A DNA stretch of 64,000 nucleotides from an uncultured Spirochaetales bacterium (GCA_949289305.1 CASENB010000026.1:1-64000), one strand, 5' to 3'; positions 36,454 to 46,022 are shown, counted from the stretch's first letter. The notes: generated by a model from the letters alone, not told the origin. Program-made: numbers and translations.

Positions 36454-37077
36454 ATGGCACGATCTAAACAGTTAGAAGAGACAAGAAGAAATGAGATTAT
36501 AGCATCTGCAAGGAAGCTGTATAAGGTAAAAAGTTTTAAAGAGATCACGATAAAAGACATTGCATCAGACACATCTTTTACACGCCCATCCATTTACAAT
36601 TATTTTGAAACGAAAGAAGAGATCTTCTTAGCGATTTTAAAAGAGGAGTATGATAAGTGGAGAGTAAAACTCGAGAAAATCAGAGAGGATCATGAAAGGC
36701 TAAGCAGAGCTGATTTCGCATCTCTTGTATCAGACTCGTTAGGTGAATCAGAAATGATGCTGAAGCTTCTTACTATGAACCTTTATGACATGGAAGAAAA
36801 TAGCCGATATCTGTTTCTTTTGGATTTGAAAAGGTCTTATAAAGCCGCTTTGGATGAGGTCTCATCCATTCTAAAGAAGTTCTTCAATTACAGTGAAGAG
36901 GAATGTGAAAACTTTCTCTATCTCTTCTTCCCGTTCGTATTCGGCGTCTATCCTTATGCCGAGATTACTGAAAAGCAAGAGAAGGCAATGAGGGAGGCAG
37001 GAATCATTATTCACAAAGAGAGAATAAAAGACTTTGTTTATAAGGCGTGCCTATGTTTTTTGAAGGAGGAGAAATGA
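36454..37077 (+). CDS. TetR family transcriptional regulator
   Basis: 207 residues. The N-terminal helix-turn-helix has the TetR pattern TIKDIASDTSFTRPSIYNYF; the rest is a helical ligand-binding and dimerisation domain. AGGA precedes the ATG. It overlaps the flavodoxin gene as ATGA and leads a four-gene operon of redox proteins, so it probably senses a quinone, electrophile or similar stress signal and represses its own operon through the two dyads upstream. Confidence 0.92.
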   Translation: MARSKQLEETRRNEIIASARKLYKVKSFKEITIKDIASDTSFTRPSIYNYFETKEEIFLAILKEEYDKWRVKLEKIREDHERLSRADFASLVSDSLGESEMMLKLLTMNLYDMEENSRYLFLLDLKRSYKAALDEVSSILKKFFNYSEEECENFLYLFFPFVFGVYPYAEITEKQEKAMREAGIIIHKERIKDFVYKACLCFLKEEK

Positions 37078-37535
37078 TACTAGTTGCATATTTTTCTGCT
37101 AGCGGAGTAACCGGGAGCGTTGCTAGAAAGATAAGCGATGAGACAAAAGCAGATCTGTTTGAAATTGTTCCTGTTGTTCCTTACAGCAATATGGATCTCG
37201 ATTGGACAGATAAAAAAAGCAGAAGCACTATCGAAATGAAGGATGAAAATGCGCGACCTGAATTTATTAAATGGGATTTAGATCTGTCTAAATACGATAC
37301 GGTTTTTATCGGTTTTCCTAACTGGTGGGGTGTTGAACCAAGGATCATTGATACTTTTCTCGAAACGTATGATTTCAAGGGAAAGACTATAGTTCCATTT
37401 TTCACTTCTGGCGGAAGCGGAAAGGGAAAGATAAAAGAGAGGCTTGAGAGGATTGTAAGCGCTGATGTGAAAGAGCCGTGCAGGCTGAGAGCGTCATCAG
37501 ACATTAAAGAGTATGTTAAAGAGTTGAAGCTTTAG
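37074..37535 (+). CDS. Flavodoxin family protein
   Basis: 153 residues from ATG 37074 (GGAGGAGAA 3 nt upstream; a longer frame from 37047 is not supported). The FMN phosphate loop is YFSASGVTG, and the motif FIGFPNWWGVEP is typical of the flavodoxin_4 group. The tail TSGGSGKG is the second FMN segment. Likely electron donor or a quinone/aldehyde-stress reductase in the TetR operon; partner unknown. Confidence 0.92.
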   Translation: MILVAYFSASGVTGSVARKISDETKADLFEIVPVVPYSNMDLDWTDKKSRSTIEMKDENARPEFIKWDLDLSKYDTVFIGFPNWWGVEPRIIDTFLETYDFKGKTIVPFFTSGGSGKGKIKERLERIVSADVKEPCRLRASSDIKEYVKELKL

Positions 37536-37545
37536 AGAGGATAAA

Positions 37546-38241
37546 ATGGACTTATATAAGACCGATGGAGAATTCTTAGAGACAGCAGAACATTTTGCAA
37601 ATGTCGAGGTTGCAAATAATGAGGAAGTAAAACTTGATGATAGAACAAGGTATTTAGCAATTCTAGCTTGTTCAATGGGGGCTATGGGAAAAGAGGAGTT
37701 CAAGGTCGTTTTAGACGAGGCACTCTCAAAAGGCGTTGATCCTGTTGCTATAAAAGAGGTGGTCTATCAGAGCGTGGATTATCTTGGGCTTGCAAGAACT
37801 AGGGAATTTTTAGAGATAACTAACGACATTATGATTAATCACAAAATCCATCTTCCTCTTGCATCGCAAAAGACTGTGACGTGTGAGGACAGATTTGAAA
37901 AGGGGCTTGAAAAACAGGTTGCCTTCTTCGGTCCTCAGATGAAAGAGAATGTCAATAAGAGCATTATAAACAGATGGCTTGCTGCAAACTGCTTTGGCGA
38001 CTATTACACGAGAAGCGGACTATCGGACAGGGAACGCGAGATGATAACGTTCTGCTTCCTTCTTGCCCAAGGAGGGTGCGAGGCTCAGCTAATGGGGCAT
38101 TCCCTTGGTAATTTCAACGTTGGAAACGATAAGGATTTCATGATGCGCGTAATATTAAATTTGGTTCCTTATATCGGATATCCAAGAAGCCTTAATGCTA
38201 TAAACATATTAAATAAAGTCGCAGAGTCGGTAAGTAAATAA
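37546..38241 (+). CDS. Carboxymuconolactone decarboxylase family protein
   Basis: 231 residues with two CMD/AhpD-like helical domains, about residues 20-110 and 135-225. The CxxC or redox Cys motifs of AhpD are not obvious, although EREMITFCFLLAQGGCEAQL is the family's second-domain signature. Members are gamma-carboxymuconolactone decarboxylases or alkylhydroperoxidase-like enzymes. Neighbouring flavodoxin and cupin genes favour a quinone or peroxide-related role. Confidence 0.88.
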   Translation: MDLYKTDGEFLETAEHFANVEVANNEEVKLDDRTRYLAILACSMGAMGKEEFKVVLDEALSKGVDPVAIKEVVYQSVDYLGLARTREFLEITNDIMINHKIHLPLASQKTVTCEDRFEKGLEKQVAFFGPQMKENVNKSIINRWLAANCFGDYYTRSGLSDREREMITFCFLLAQGGCEAQLMGHSLGNFNVGNDKDFMMRVILNLVPYIGYPRSLNAINILNKVAESVSK

Positions 38242-38256
38242 AATAGGAGATATGTT

Positions 38257-38658
38257 ATGGATTTCAAACCTTTATTCCCTCTCGGAAGCGAGAATACGGC
38301 ATTTGCAAAATTCTTTAAAGGTCAAAGCTATTTGAATATGCTGACAACAGATAGCGTTGGCATTGAAAACATCACATTCGAGCCAGGATGCAGAAATAAT
38401 TGGCACATCCATCATGCGACAAAGGGCGGCGGACAGATCCTTCTTTGTACTGACGGTGAGGGATGGTATCAAGAATGGGGAAAGCCAGCTCAGAGCTTAA
38501 AGCCTGGCGATGTAGTAGTAATTCCTGCAGGTGTAAAGCACTGGCATGGTGCTAAGAAAGACAGCTGGTTTGCTCATCTTGCCGTAGAAGTTCCTGGTGA
38601 AGACACTAAGAATGAATGGCTTGAGGAAGTGGACGACGAGAGTTACAGTAAGCTTTAA
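38257..38658 (+). CDS. Cupin domain protein
   Basis: A 133-residue single-domain cupin. Metal-site motif one is ENITFEPGCRNNWHIHHA..GG and motif two is PGDVVVIPAGVKHWHGA. It resembles the cupins that often follow CMD genes. AGGAG precedes the ATG. Last gene of the TetR operon, ending in a strong terminator. Confidence 0.9.
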   Translation: MDFKPLFPLGSENTAFAKFFKGQSYLNMLTTDSVGIENITFEPGCRNNWHIHHATKGGGQILLCTDGEGWYQEWGKPAQSLKPGDVVVIPAGVKHWHGAKKDSWFAHLAVEVPGEDTKNEWLEEVDDESYSKL

Positions 38659-38661
38659 TTG

Positions 38662-38691
38662 TTTGCCTGCGCTTTGCAGGCAAAATTTTTT
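38662..38691 (+). terminator. Terminator of the TetR redox operon
   Basis: A 9-bp perfect stem TTTGCCTGC/GCAGGCAAA (38662-38670 with 38676-38684, 5-nt loop) is followed by a T6 tract. Confidence 0.93.
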
Positions 38692-38724
38692 CACTTTTAA
38701 TTTTTTAATGTTATCATCATAATC

Positions 38725-40983
38725 ATGAACGAATTTGACATCTTGAAGGAATTAAGCCTTGAAGAAAAGGCGATGTTAACGGTTGGAAAGGACTTCTGGC
38801 ATTTCGAGTCTATAGATAGGCTAGGCCTTGATAGCGTTTTAGTAACTGACGGCCCTCACGGGGTAAGAAAACAGAAAGAGATTGGAAAAGAGATGGGATC
38901 AAGCGAAAGCGTAAAGGCGACGTGTTTCCCTCCCGCCTGTCTTTCTGCATCATCTTGGAATCCTGAACTTATAGAAGAAGAGGGTAATGCGATAGCGCAA
39001 GAGGCGTTAAGCGAGTCGGTTGACGTCATACTTGGCCCTGGTGCAAATATAAAACGCAGCCCGCTTTGCGGAAGAAATTTCGAGTATTTTTCCGAAGACC
39101 CGCTTCTTGCTTCATCAGCAGCATCAGCCCTTATAAACGGAATACAGAAGAACGGCGTTGGAACGTCTTTAAAGCATTTTGCGCTTAATAATCAGGAGAA
39201 GATGAGATTCGTTTCAAACTCTGTTGTAGATCTAAGGGCGATGAACGAGATCTATTTAAAACAGTTTGAACTTGCTGTGAAAAATAGCCAGCCATCTACA
39301 ATCATGTGTTCTTATAACATGATTAATGGCGAATATTCATCTGATAACAAATGGCTTTTAAACGATAAGCTGAGAGACGAATGGGGCTTTAAAGGCCTTG
39401 TCGTTACAGACTGGGGCGCTATGAACGACAGGGTTAAAGGAATTAAAGCGGGACTTGACGTTGAAATGCCTGGGCCTAATAAGGATAACGTCTTAAAGGT
39501 TATAAGAGCTGTACAATCTGGTGCATTGAAAGAAGAGGATCTTGATAAGGTTTGCCTTCGAATTATAAGACTTGCTCTTAACGCAAAAAAGAATAGGAAA
39601 AACACGACATATGATATAAAAGAACATCATGAGATAGCTCGTAAGATCGCAGTTGGTTCTATGGTTCTTCTTAAAAATGCAGATTCGCTTCTTCCTCTTG
39701 ATAAGAATAAAACTTATTCTGTTATTGGTCCTTTTGCTAAAAAGCCAAGATATCAAGGATCGGGTTCAAGTCAGATAAACAGCCACTATGTCGATTCTCC
39801 ATATGACGAACTTTTAAAGAAAGGATATTCAGTTACATACAGTGAAAACGTTGATGATGCAAGGGGGAAGGATGCCGTTATCGTTTTCATAGGACTGACA
39901 GAGGAGATAGAAGGCGAAGGATTTGACAGAAAGGATTTAAACCTTCCTGAAAGCCATAACAGACTTGTAGAAGAGGCTTTGAAAGTCAATGAGAATGTTG
40001 TCGTAGTCATTTATGCAGGATCTGCCTTTTTAATGCCTTGGAAGGATAAAGTGAAGTCAATTTTACTTGCATATCTTCCAGGAGAGGCTGCAGGAGAAGC
40101 GACTGCTGACATACTAGCAGGGGATGTCAATCCATCAGGAAAGCTGGCAGAGACATTTCCGCTTTCGCTTGAAGATACGCCGTGTTATTTGAATTTTGCT
40201 ACCGACAGAAAAAACGTGCTATATGAGGAATCTATTTTAGTCGGCTACCGTTATTACGACTATTTTAATAAAGATGTGCTGTTTCCGTTCGGCACTGGCT
40301 TAAGCTATACGAAATTCGAGTATAGCGAAATGCATGTGAACGAAATTGGCGAAAATCAATTTAAAGTATGTGTTAAGGTTAAAAACATAGGATCAGCAGA
40401 TGGTGCTGAAGTAGTTCAAATCTATGTTGAGATGCCTGAAAGCAAAATATTCAGAGCAAAACGCGAGCTCAGGGGATTTAAAAAGGTATTTATAAAGAAA
40501 GGCGAAGAGGTGGAAGTTGAGATAATTCTTACTCCTGATTCTTTCTCTTACTACTCAGTTCCTTTAAAGAGATTTGATATCGAAGATGGAAACTACAGGA
40601 TTTATGCCTCTTCATCATCTCGCGATCATAGGCTTTATTCTGACGTTCATGTAAAGGGAAATAAAGATCCTCAGGTTATGCCTTGGCACCCTGGAGACGA
40701 TTTCTCTCTTCTCTTTGAAAATAATAGCCTCCCCATTATAGAAGAGGATGAAAAACTCAGTATGAATTCAACCCTTCGTGATGTACTTGAAGATGAAGGG
40801 GCAAAAGAGATTTTTAAGCCTTTAATCGACAAGTATACAGCACCTTTTAAAGATAGAAACGACGGAATGAGCAGGATGATGATGGCTATGGCGCTTGATA
40901 TGCCGCTGCGCGCTGTTGCTATCATGGTAGGTGAGAGCCAAGCTGAGGTTGAGAAGACAATAAATGCATTGACAATTAAATAA
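38725..40983 (+). CDS. Glycoside hydrolase family 3 beta-glucosidase
   Basis: 752 residues, no signal peptide, so cytoplasmic. The catalytic nucleophile is D229 in GLVVTDWGAM; substrate-binding motifs TDGPHGVR and SLKHFALNNQE are clear. A GH3_C domain and a fibronectin-III-like domain follow, and an extra helical stretch of about 100 residues at the C-terminus (LSMNSTLRDVLEDEGAKEIF...) is found in some GH3 enzymes. Cleaves terminal glucose or similar units from imported oligosaccharides and could supply the downstream hexokinase. No Shine-Dalgarno; TATCAT lies 7 nt before the ATG. Confidence 0.93.
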   Translation: MNEFDILKELSLEEKAMLTVGKDFWHFESIDRLGLDSVLVTDGPHGVRKQKEIGKEMGSSESVKATCFPPACLSASSWNPELIEEEGNAIAQEALSESVDVILGPGANIKRSPLCGRNFEYFSEDPLLASSAASALINGIQKNGVGTSLKHFALNNQEKMRFVSNSVVDLRAMNEIYLKQFELAVKNSQPSTIMCSYNMINGEYSSDNKWLLNDKLRDEWGFKGLVVTDWGAMNDRVKGIKAGLDVEMPGPNKDNVLKVIRAVQSGALKEEDLDKVCLRIIRLALNAKKNRKNTTYDIKEHHEIARKIAVGSMVLLKNADSLLPLDKNKTYSVIGPFAKKPRYQGSGSSQINSHYVDSPYDELLKKGYSVTYSENVDDARGKDAVIVFIGLTEEIEGEGFDRKDLNLPESHNRLVEEALKVNENVVVVIYAGSAFLMPWKDKVKSILLAYLPGEAAGEATADILAGDVNPSGKLAETFPLSLEDTPCYLNFATDRKNVLYEESILVGYRYYDYFNKDVLFPFGTGLSYTKFEYSEMHVNEIGENQFKVCVKVKNIGSADGAEVVQIYVEMPESKIFRAKRELRGFKKVFIKKGEEVEVEIILTPDSFSYYSVPLKRFDIEDGNYRIYASSSSRDHRLYSDVHVKGNKDPQVMPWHPGDDFSLLFENNSLPIIEEDEKLSMNSTLRDVLEDEGAKEIFKPLIDKYTAPFKDRNDGMSRMMMAMALDMPLRAVAIMVGESQAEVEKTINALTIK

Positions 40984-41015
40984 ACGATGTTATTATTTTT
41001 CTGTGTGGAGGACAA

Positions 41016-41642
41016 ATGAAAAAGAAAGCGATTTCTTTAATCATTCTATTTGTCTTCTGTTGCTCATTTATTAGCGCTATCAGCATCCGGGAGGCCGATA
41101 TTGCGCTCCATTCTACGTTAGACGGGACTATCTCTGCCGTTTCTGCAGCACTTTCAGATCCGCCTCTGTCTCTTCAGGGCGTACAGTTTGAATACGGCGA
41201 AGCGATACTTCCAAGCAAGATTAGTTTTGTCAGATCGGATTTATCGTCATATCTTGAATCCCTTAAGTTTTCACCATTTAGGGAAAAAAGATGGTATGAG
41301 TCGTTTTTGAGCCAGGGCGATATTCCTCTGGATCCTATCAGAACTCTTGCAATCGGGTATCTTGAAGCATCTGGATATGAGAAAGGAGAGGTAATACTAG
41401 ATGGGACTGTAGAGATAGATCTTTCTGATATCACGATAGACGATGCTACATCTTGGCCGAACGGAAAAGTACTTCTAAGCATTTCATTATTAGTAGGTTC
41501 AAGCGAACTTGGAGAGTCTTTGATTGTTGAAGGTGAAATTGAAATTAGAAGTGGAGAAGTTGGAAAGATTACTGTATACTCAGAGAATCTAAGGATAAAC
41601 GGCGAACTAATGAGCATAGACGCCTTTGAAATATCCTATTAG
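41016..41642 (+). CDS. Secreted protein of unknown function
   Basis: 208 residues with signal peptide MKKKAISLIILFVFCCSFISA. The mature part is Ser/Ile/Leu-rich with several beta-strand-like stretches and no family that I recognise. GGAGG precedes the ATG. It is 10 nt before hexokinase in the same operon, but no functional link is apparent. It could be a periplasmic or outer-membrane-associated protein. Confidence 0.7.
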   Translation: MKKKAISLIILFVFCCSFISAISIREADIALHSTLDGTISAVSAALSDPPLSLQGVQFEYGEAILPSKISFVRSDLSSYLESLKFSPFREKRWYESFLSQGDIPLDPIRTLAIGYLEASGYEKGEVILDGTVEIDLSDITIDDATSWPNGKVLLSISLLVGSSELGESLIVEGEIEIRSGEVGKITVYSENLRINGELMSIDAFEISY

Positions 41643-41652
41643 GGAGGTTGAG

Positions 41653-42948
41653 ATGAAAAATAGCGTAGAAGACTTTCTAAAACGACATAAGATTGACGCG
41701 TCTTGCATAGACGATGATGCAATATTAAATCAGTTTCTAACTGAGATGGATAACGGCCTTGCCGGTAAAGAGAGCTCTCTTCAGATGATTCCTACATTCT
41801 GCGGCTTAGATAGTTCCATAAAGGCAGGAGACAAGGTAATTGTACTTGATGCAGGGGGAACGAACTTCAGAACCTGCCTTGTAACATTCAATGATAATCT
41901 TGAGCCTGAGATCAGCGACTTTAAAAAGGTCGGAATGCCAGGGGTAAAAGAGACTGTAAGTGCAAAGGAGTTTTTCTCTACGCTTGCAGATAACGTTGAG
42001 CGTTTAATCGACAAGAGCGATAAGATAGGATTCTGTTTTTCATATGCTGCAAAGATTACGGAAGATCATGATGGAATACCAATTATGTTCTCAAAGGAAA
42101 TAAAGGCTCCTGAAGTAATTGGAAAGAGGCTTGGCGCGTCTCTTCTTGAAGAACTTGCATCTCGCGGACATGACGTATCTAAAAAAAGCGTCAGCGTTGT
42201 AAACGACACAGTTGCTACCCTTCTTGCTACAAAAGCAAAGTGTTTCGACAAGGCGTCAAGCTATATAGGCTTCATTCTTGGCACAGGAACGAATACGGCT
42301 TATGCTGAGAACAATTGCAATATAAAGAAGATCGATGCCGCAGATAAGAATGCAAAACAAATAATTAACGTCGAGTCTGGAAATATGAAGATAAGGCTTG
42401 GTGACATCGATGAGATGTTTACAAAGAGTACGAAAGATCCAGATCTCTATCTTTTTGAAAAGGCTATAAGCGGCGCATACCTTGGACCTTTTAGCCATAA
42501 GGTAATCGAAGTAGCAATTAAAGAGGGAGTTCTTTCTGCCTCCTTTGGCGAAAAGTTTGCAAAGATTCCAACGCTTTCGACAACATACATGTCTAACTAT
42601 CTTGAGATGTGCCACAATAAGGATTACGTACTTGTGTCGTTGATTGATAATGAAGAAGATGCGAGCGCTCTTTATAAGATCCTTGATATGATAATCGAGC
42701 GTGCCGCAAAGCTTACTGCTATAAACTTGACAGCCGCAGTATTAAAGAGCGGAGAAGGCCTTCTTCCACGCTATCCTGTTATCATAAATGCGGACGGTAC
42801 GACGTTCTATAAGACAGAGCGTCTTGAGTTCTATACAAGAATGTATCTCAACGAGATACTTGAAAAGAAGCATAAGAGATATGTGAAAATAGTAAACGTT
42901 CCAGATAGCCCTGTGTATGGGGCAGCTATTGCAGGATGCATGGCATAA
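41653..42948 (+). CDS. hk: Hexokinase (eukaryote-like family)
   Basis: 431 residues from ATG 41653 (GGAGG upstream). The hexokinase-type ATP and sugar motifs are visible: LDAGGTNFRTC (phosphate 1), IGFCFSYAAKI (sugar binding), VVNDTVATLLA with the catalytic Asp, and GFILGTGTNTAY. It phosphorylates glucose or fructose at the 6 position. A hexokinase of the eukaryotic type instead of a bacterial ROK glucokinase is a known spirochaete trait. It fits with the preceding glucosidase and the sugar transporters. Confidence 0.92.
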   Translation: MKNSVEDFLKRHKIDASCIDDDAILNQFLTEMDNGLAGKESSLQMIPTFCGLDSSIKAGDKVIVLDAGGTNFRTCLVTFNDNLEPEISDFKKVGMPGVKETVSAKEFFSTLADNVERLIDKSDKIGFCFSYAAKITEDHDGIPIMFSKEIKAPEVIGKRLGASLLEELASRGHDVSKKSVSVVNDTVATLLATKAKCFDKASSYIGFILGTGTNTAYAENNCNIKKIDAADKNAKQIINVESGNMKIRLGDIDEMFTKSTKDPDLYLFEKAISGAYLGPFSHKVIEVAIKEGVLSASFGEKFAKIPTLSTTYMSNYLEMCHNKDYVLVSLIDNEEDASALYKILDMIIERAAKLTAINLTAAVLKSGEGLLPRYPVIINADGTTFYKTERLEFYTRMYLNEILEKKHKRYVKIVNVPDSPVYGAAIAGCMA

Positions 42949-43763
42949 TGCAGAGTCTTATTGCAATACATGATCTATGCCTATACTCAAAGTCAAGCCT
43001 CTCTATCGTGCTACCGGTAGCAGAGGCTATGGGCATTGAAGTGTTTTCGCTTCCTACTGCAATCCTTAGTACTCAAAGCGATGGCTATAGCGACTTAATC
43101 TATCATGATATGAGCTCTTTGCTTTTAAGCTATTATGAGAAGATCAAAAGCTACGGCTATTCTTTTAATGCCATTTATTCGGGGTATTTAGGACGAGCAG
43201 AGAACGCAGAAAGCGTAAAAGAGATAATAAAAAAAGAGAACGCACTCTCATTAGTAGATCCTGTTTTTGCAGATTCAGGAGAGCTTTATCAAGGGCTTGG
43301 AGAAGACCTTGTTGATGCCATTAGAGAATTGGTTGAGAGTGCCGATATAATCACGCCGAATTTAAGCGAGGCATCTTTCTTGACAGGGCAGGATATAAAG
43401 AAGAGCTATAACAACAGGGATGTTAACGCTCTTATAAAAGAGTTGAAGCTTCTCGGCCCTAAGAAGGGAGTTGTCACATCTGTGCCTCTTGAGATAGGAA
43501 AGCTTGCAAACGTCGCATATGATAGTGAGGAAATCAGGATATTCTCATATGAAGATCTTGATGTCTCTTACCCAGGATCTGGAGATCTTTTTGCATCTTT
43601 GTTGATTTCTCTTTTGTTATCTGAGAATTCGTTCTTTCCTTCTGCCCGCCTTAGCGGAGAAATAACTACAAGGGCCATTCGCTATAACAAAGAGATAAAA
43701 AGGGAAAGGCGGCTTGGAATAAACCTTTCGTCGGTAATGAATGATCTTAGGAGCCTGTATTGA
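42948..43763 (+). CDS. pdxK: Pyridoxal/pyridoxine kinase
   Basis: 271 residues of the ribokinase-like PdxK/PdxY group. ATG 42948 is chosen because it overlaps the hexokinase stop as TAATG and gives the family's start (MQSLIAIHDLCLYSKSSL). Substrate motif LVDPVFADSGELY, ATP site VSYPGSGDLFASLL and the catalytic Asp in that second motif are present. Phosphorylates vitamin B6 vitamers to PLP precursors. Third gene of its operon. Confidence 0.88.
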   Translation: MQSLIAIHDLCLYSKSSLSIVLPVAEAMGIEVFSLPTAILSTQSDGYSDLIYHDMSSLLLSYYEKIKSYGYSFNAIYSGYLGRAENAESVKEIIKKENALSLVDPVFADSGELYQGLGEDLVDAIRELVESADIITPNLSEASFLTGQDIKKSYNNRDVNALIKELKLLGPKKGVVTSVPLEIGKLANVAYDSEEIRIFSYEDLDVSYPGSGDLFASLLISLLLSENSFFPSARLSGEITTRAIRYNKEIKRERRLGINLSSVMNDLRSLY

Positions 43764-44323
43764 AAACCTTAATCGTAGCCTCTAGCATGGAAGAGCTCAA
43801 ATGCTTTAAATCTGATAGGTATTTGAAAGTTGCAACGGGTGTTGGCCTAACGCTTTCTGCAATAGAGAGTACAAGGGCGATAATAGAATACGCTCCAGAT
43901 CTTGTAATAAGCGTTGGAAGCGCGGGAGCTATGAATAGCGAATTAAAAGTCGGTTCTGTCGTATCATTTTCTCGCGTTTTAAACAGAGATCAGGATCTCA
44001 CTGCCTATCGCCTTCCGCTTTATTCGACGCTTAGAAAGGATGGTTCTACTTTAAAAGAAATAAGGCTTTCAGGTTCTGATGATTATACTCTAATATCATC
44101 TTCGACATTTTTTACATCTGCTATAAAAGAGGCAGATGCCGGCGATATGGAAGCCTATTCTGTCGCGCTTTCTGCTTCCTCTTTTTCAATACCTGTCGCA
44201 GCTTTCAAGCTCATTACCGATGTTGTAGGCCAAAGAGTTAAGATAGCCGACTATAAAAGGCTACTAAGAGAAGGAAGAGAAAGGTTAGAAGAAGAAGTTA
44301 GCAATTTTATAAATTTATTTTAA
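43760..44323 (+). CDS. Purine nucleosidase / MTA-SAH nucleosidase-like protein
   Basis: 187 residues, shorter than the roughly 230 usual for MTA/SAH nucleosidase. It belongs to the nucleoside phosphorylase superfamily: glycine loop SVGSAGAMNSEL and the substrate Glu in GDMEAYSVA. TTG start at 43760, giving a 4-nt overlap with pdxK (TTGA). The exact substrate (methylthioadenosine, SAH or another purine nucleoside) is not certain. Ends in a strong terminator. Confidence 0.8.
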   Translation: MKTLIVASSMEELKCFKSDRYLKVATGVGLTLSAIESTRAIIEYAPDLVISVGSAGAMNSELKVGSVVSFSRVLNRDQDLTAYRLPLYSTLRKDGSTLKEIRLSGSDDYTLISSSTFFTSAIKEADAGDMEAYSVALSASSFSIPVAAFKLITDVVGQRVKIADYKRLLREGRERLEEEVSNFINLF

Positions 44324-44373
44324 TCTGAAATCGGAATTAAATGTTTAAAATAATAATTAAAAAAAGAAATAAT

Positions 44374-44398
44374 AAAAGGCTGTAAAACACAGCCTTTT
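44374..44398. terminator. Bidirectional terminator
   Basis: A perfect 10-bp stem AAAAGGCTGT/ACAGCCTTTT (44374-44383 with 44389-44398, 5-nt loop) with A-runs before and T-runs after, so it works for the nucleosidase operon (+) and for pyruvate kinase (-). Confidence 0.93.
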
Positions 44399-44402
44399 TA
44401 AC

Positions 44403-45818
44403 TTATAGATATGTTATTTGCATGGTGTCGGCGTATTGATAGCCTGTCATGCTGCCTTTAATTATTATTGCAAGCTCTCCCTTTTCTATTATGTTCGTAC
44501 TAAGGGATAGCTTGATTGAGTTCTTCCACATCTCATCCTGGCTTTCTGTATATGGAGCCTTGATTGGATAAACTCCGAAATAGAGCCTGAGCTGCCTGCA
44601 TGCCTTTTCATCCGTTACGCATGCGATTATCGGAGCCTCTGGGCGGTAGAATGAAGTGAGTAGGGCAGTTCTTCCTGTTGCAGACATGCAGATTATCGCC
44701 TTTGCATCTAGGAAGTAGGAGGCATCTACACTTGCTGATGCTATTGTGTTAGGTATGTCCTCATTAAGCTTAAGCTGAGCAGAGAAGAACCTCTCCTTAT
44801 TGTCTATCTGATTCTCCGTATATTCTGCAATTGCAGCCATCGCCTTTACGGCTTCCACAGGGTATTTTCCTGCTGCTGTCTCTCCTGATAGCATGAGGCA
44901 GGTCGTTCCATCATAGATTGCGTTTGCAACATCCGATACTTCAGCTCTTGTGGGCCTAGGATGTTCTGTCATGCTTTCAAGCATCTGAGTCGCTGTTACT
45001 ACTAGTTTTCCTTTCTTATAACATTTTTCAATTATGCTCTTTTGAATGCTTGGAAGTTCTCTAAATGGAATTTCGACACCCATGTCGCCGCGCGCAACCA
45101 TAACGCCATCTGCAATTTCTATGATTTTATCGAGATTCTCAACTCCGCTTTGATTTTCGATCTTGGCTATGATCTTAATCTTTTCGCCGCCATTGACGTT
45201 TAGTAATTTCCTGAGTTTCTTAACATCGTCCTCGCGTCTGACGAAACTTGCTGCAATATAGTCGACATCGTTTTCGATTCCAAAGAGAATATCCTTTCTG
45301 TCTTTTTCTGAGATATAGTTCTGATCGATTTCAACTCCTGGAACGTTGATGCTTTTATGATTGCTAATCTTGCCTCCGTTTTTCACCTTGCATATTATGT
45401 CCTGTCCTTTTATTTCTTTGACTGTAATAGATACAAGGCCGTCATCGATTAGGATTTCATCTCCCTCTTTAATGTCCTCGGCTAGATATGGGAACGTAAC
45501 CGAACATCCTTCTTGATTTCCAACAACATTCTCATCTGCATATAATGTGAAGGTCTGTCCGTCTTCAAGAATTACAAATCCTTTTTCAAAATCCCTGAGT
45601 CTTATTTCTGGACCTTTCGTATCTAATATTAAAGGAATTTCCAAATTAAGTTCTTTCGCTATTCGTTTTATCCTGTCCATTCTCACTTTGTGCTCTTCGT
45701 GGGAGCCATGTGAGAAATTGAATCTGGCAGCATCCATTCCGCAGAGCATCAGCTCTTTGATCTTCTCATCGCTATCAACGGATGGACCCATAGTGCATAT
45801 AATTTTTGTCTGTCTCAT
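44403..45818 (-). CDS. pyk: Pyruvate kinase
   Basis: 471 residues, the final ATP-forming step of glycolysis (phosphoenolpyruvate + ADP). The N-terminal signature MRQTKIICTMGPS, the catalytic Lys site in IIAKIENQSG, the metal site VMVARGDMGVEIP and the B domain insert (CSVTFPYLAED region) are all present; the C-terminal regulatory domain is shortened relative to the allosteric E. coli type. AAGGAA precedes the ATG. Ends 5 nt before the shared terminator. Confidence 0.97.
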   Translation of the reverse strand: MRQTKIICTMGPSVDSDEKIKELMLCGMDAARFNFSHGSHEEHKVRMDRIKRIAKELNLEIPLILDTKGPEIRLRDFEKGFVILEDGQTFTLYADENVVGNQEGCSVTFPYLAEDIKEGDEILIDDGLVSITVKEIKGQDIICKVKNGGKISNHKSINVPGVEIDQNYISEKDRKDILFGIENDVDYIAASFVRREDDVKKLRKLLNVNGGEKIKIIAKIENQSGVENLDKIIEIADGVMVARGDMGVEIPFRELPSIQKSIIEKCYKKGKLVVTATQMLESMTEHPRPTRAEVSDVANAIYDGTTCLMLSGETAAGKYPVEAVKAMAAIAEYTENQIDNKERFFSAQLKLNEDIPNTIASASVDASYFLDAKAIICMSATGRTALLTSFYRPEAPIIACVTDEKACRQLRLYFGVYPIKAPYTESQDEMWKNSIKLSLSTNIIEKGELAIIIKGSMTGYQYADTMQITYL

Positions 45819-45978
45819 ATTAGTTCCTTAGCCAATGCTAACATAAAAATGACTTTAAAATAAATCTCTTTTTTTTTCAAATTTTCTCTACTCATTCCCG
45901 CTGCCAAGTCCTTAGTCTGTGAAGACTGTTAGAGATAAGGGTTAAATATTTTGCAACAAAGACTAACTAAAGCAATAT

Positions 45979-46006
45979 TTGCCAATCTTATCTTTTTTTG
46001 TATTAT
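45979..46006 (+). promoter_or_regulatory. Promoter of the radical-SAM gene
   Basis: TTGCCA (45979-45984), 16-bp spacer and TATTAT (46001-46006), 17 nt before the GTG start, which has its own GAGG ribosome site. The remaining gap to pyruvate kinase (45819-45978) holds an AGTCT-GTGA-AGACT hairpin at 45914-45927 and A/T-rich sequence with no further gene. Confidence 0.6.
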
Positions 46007-46022
46007 GAAAGCGAGGTAGAAA

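Noticed and set aside
45819..46022. Possible riboswitch or small RNA in the divergent gap between pyk and the radical-SAM gene
   Set aside because: Only one short GTGA-loop hairpin is seen (45914-45927). There is no recognisable riboswitch core and no terminator in either reading direction. The gap is explained by divergent promoters.
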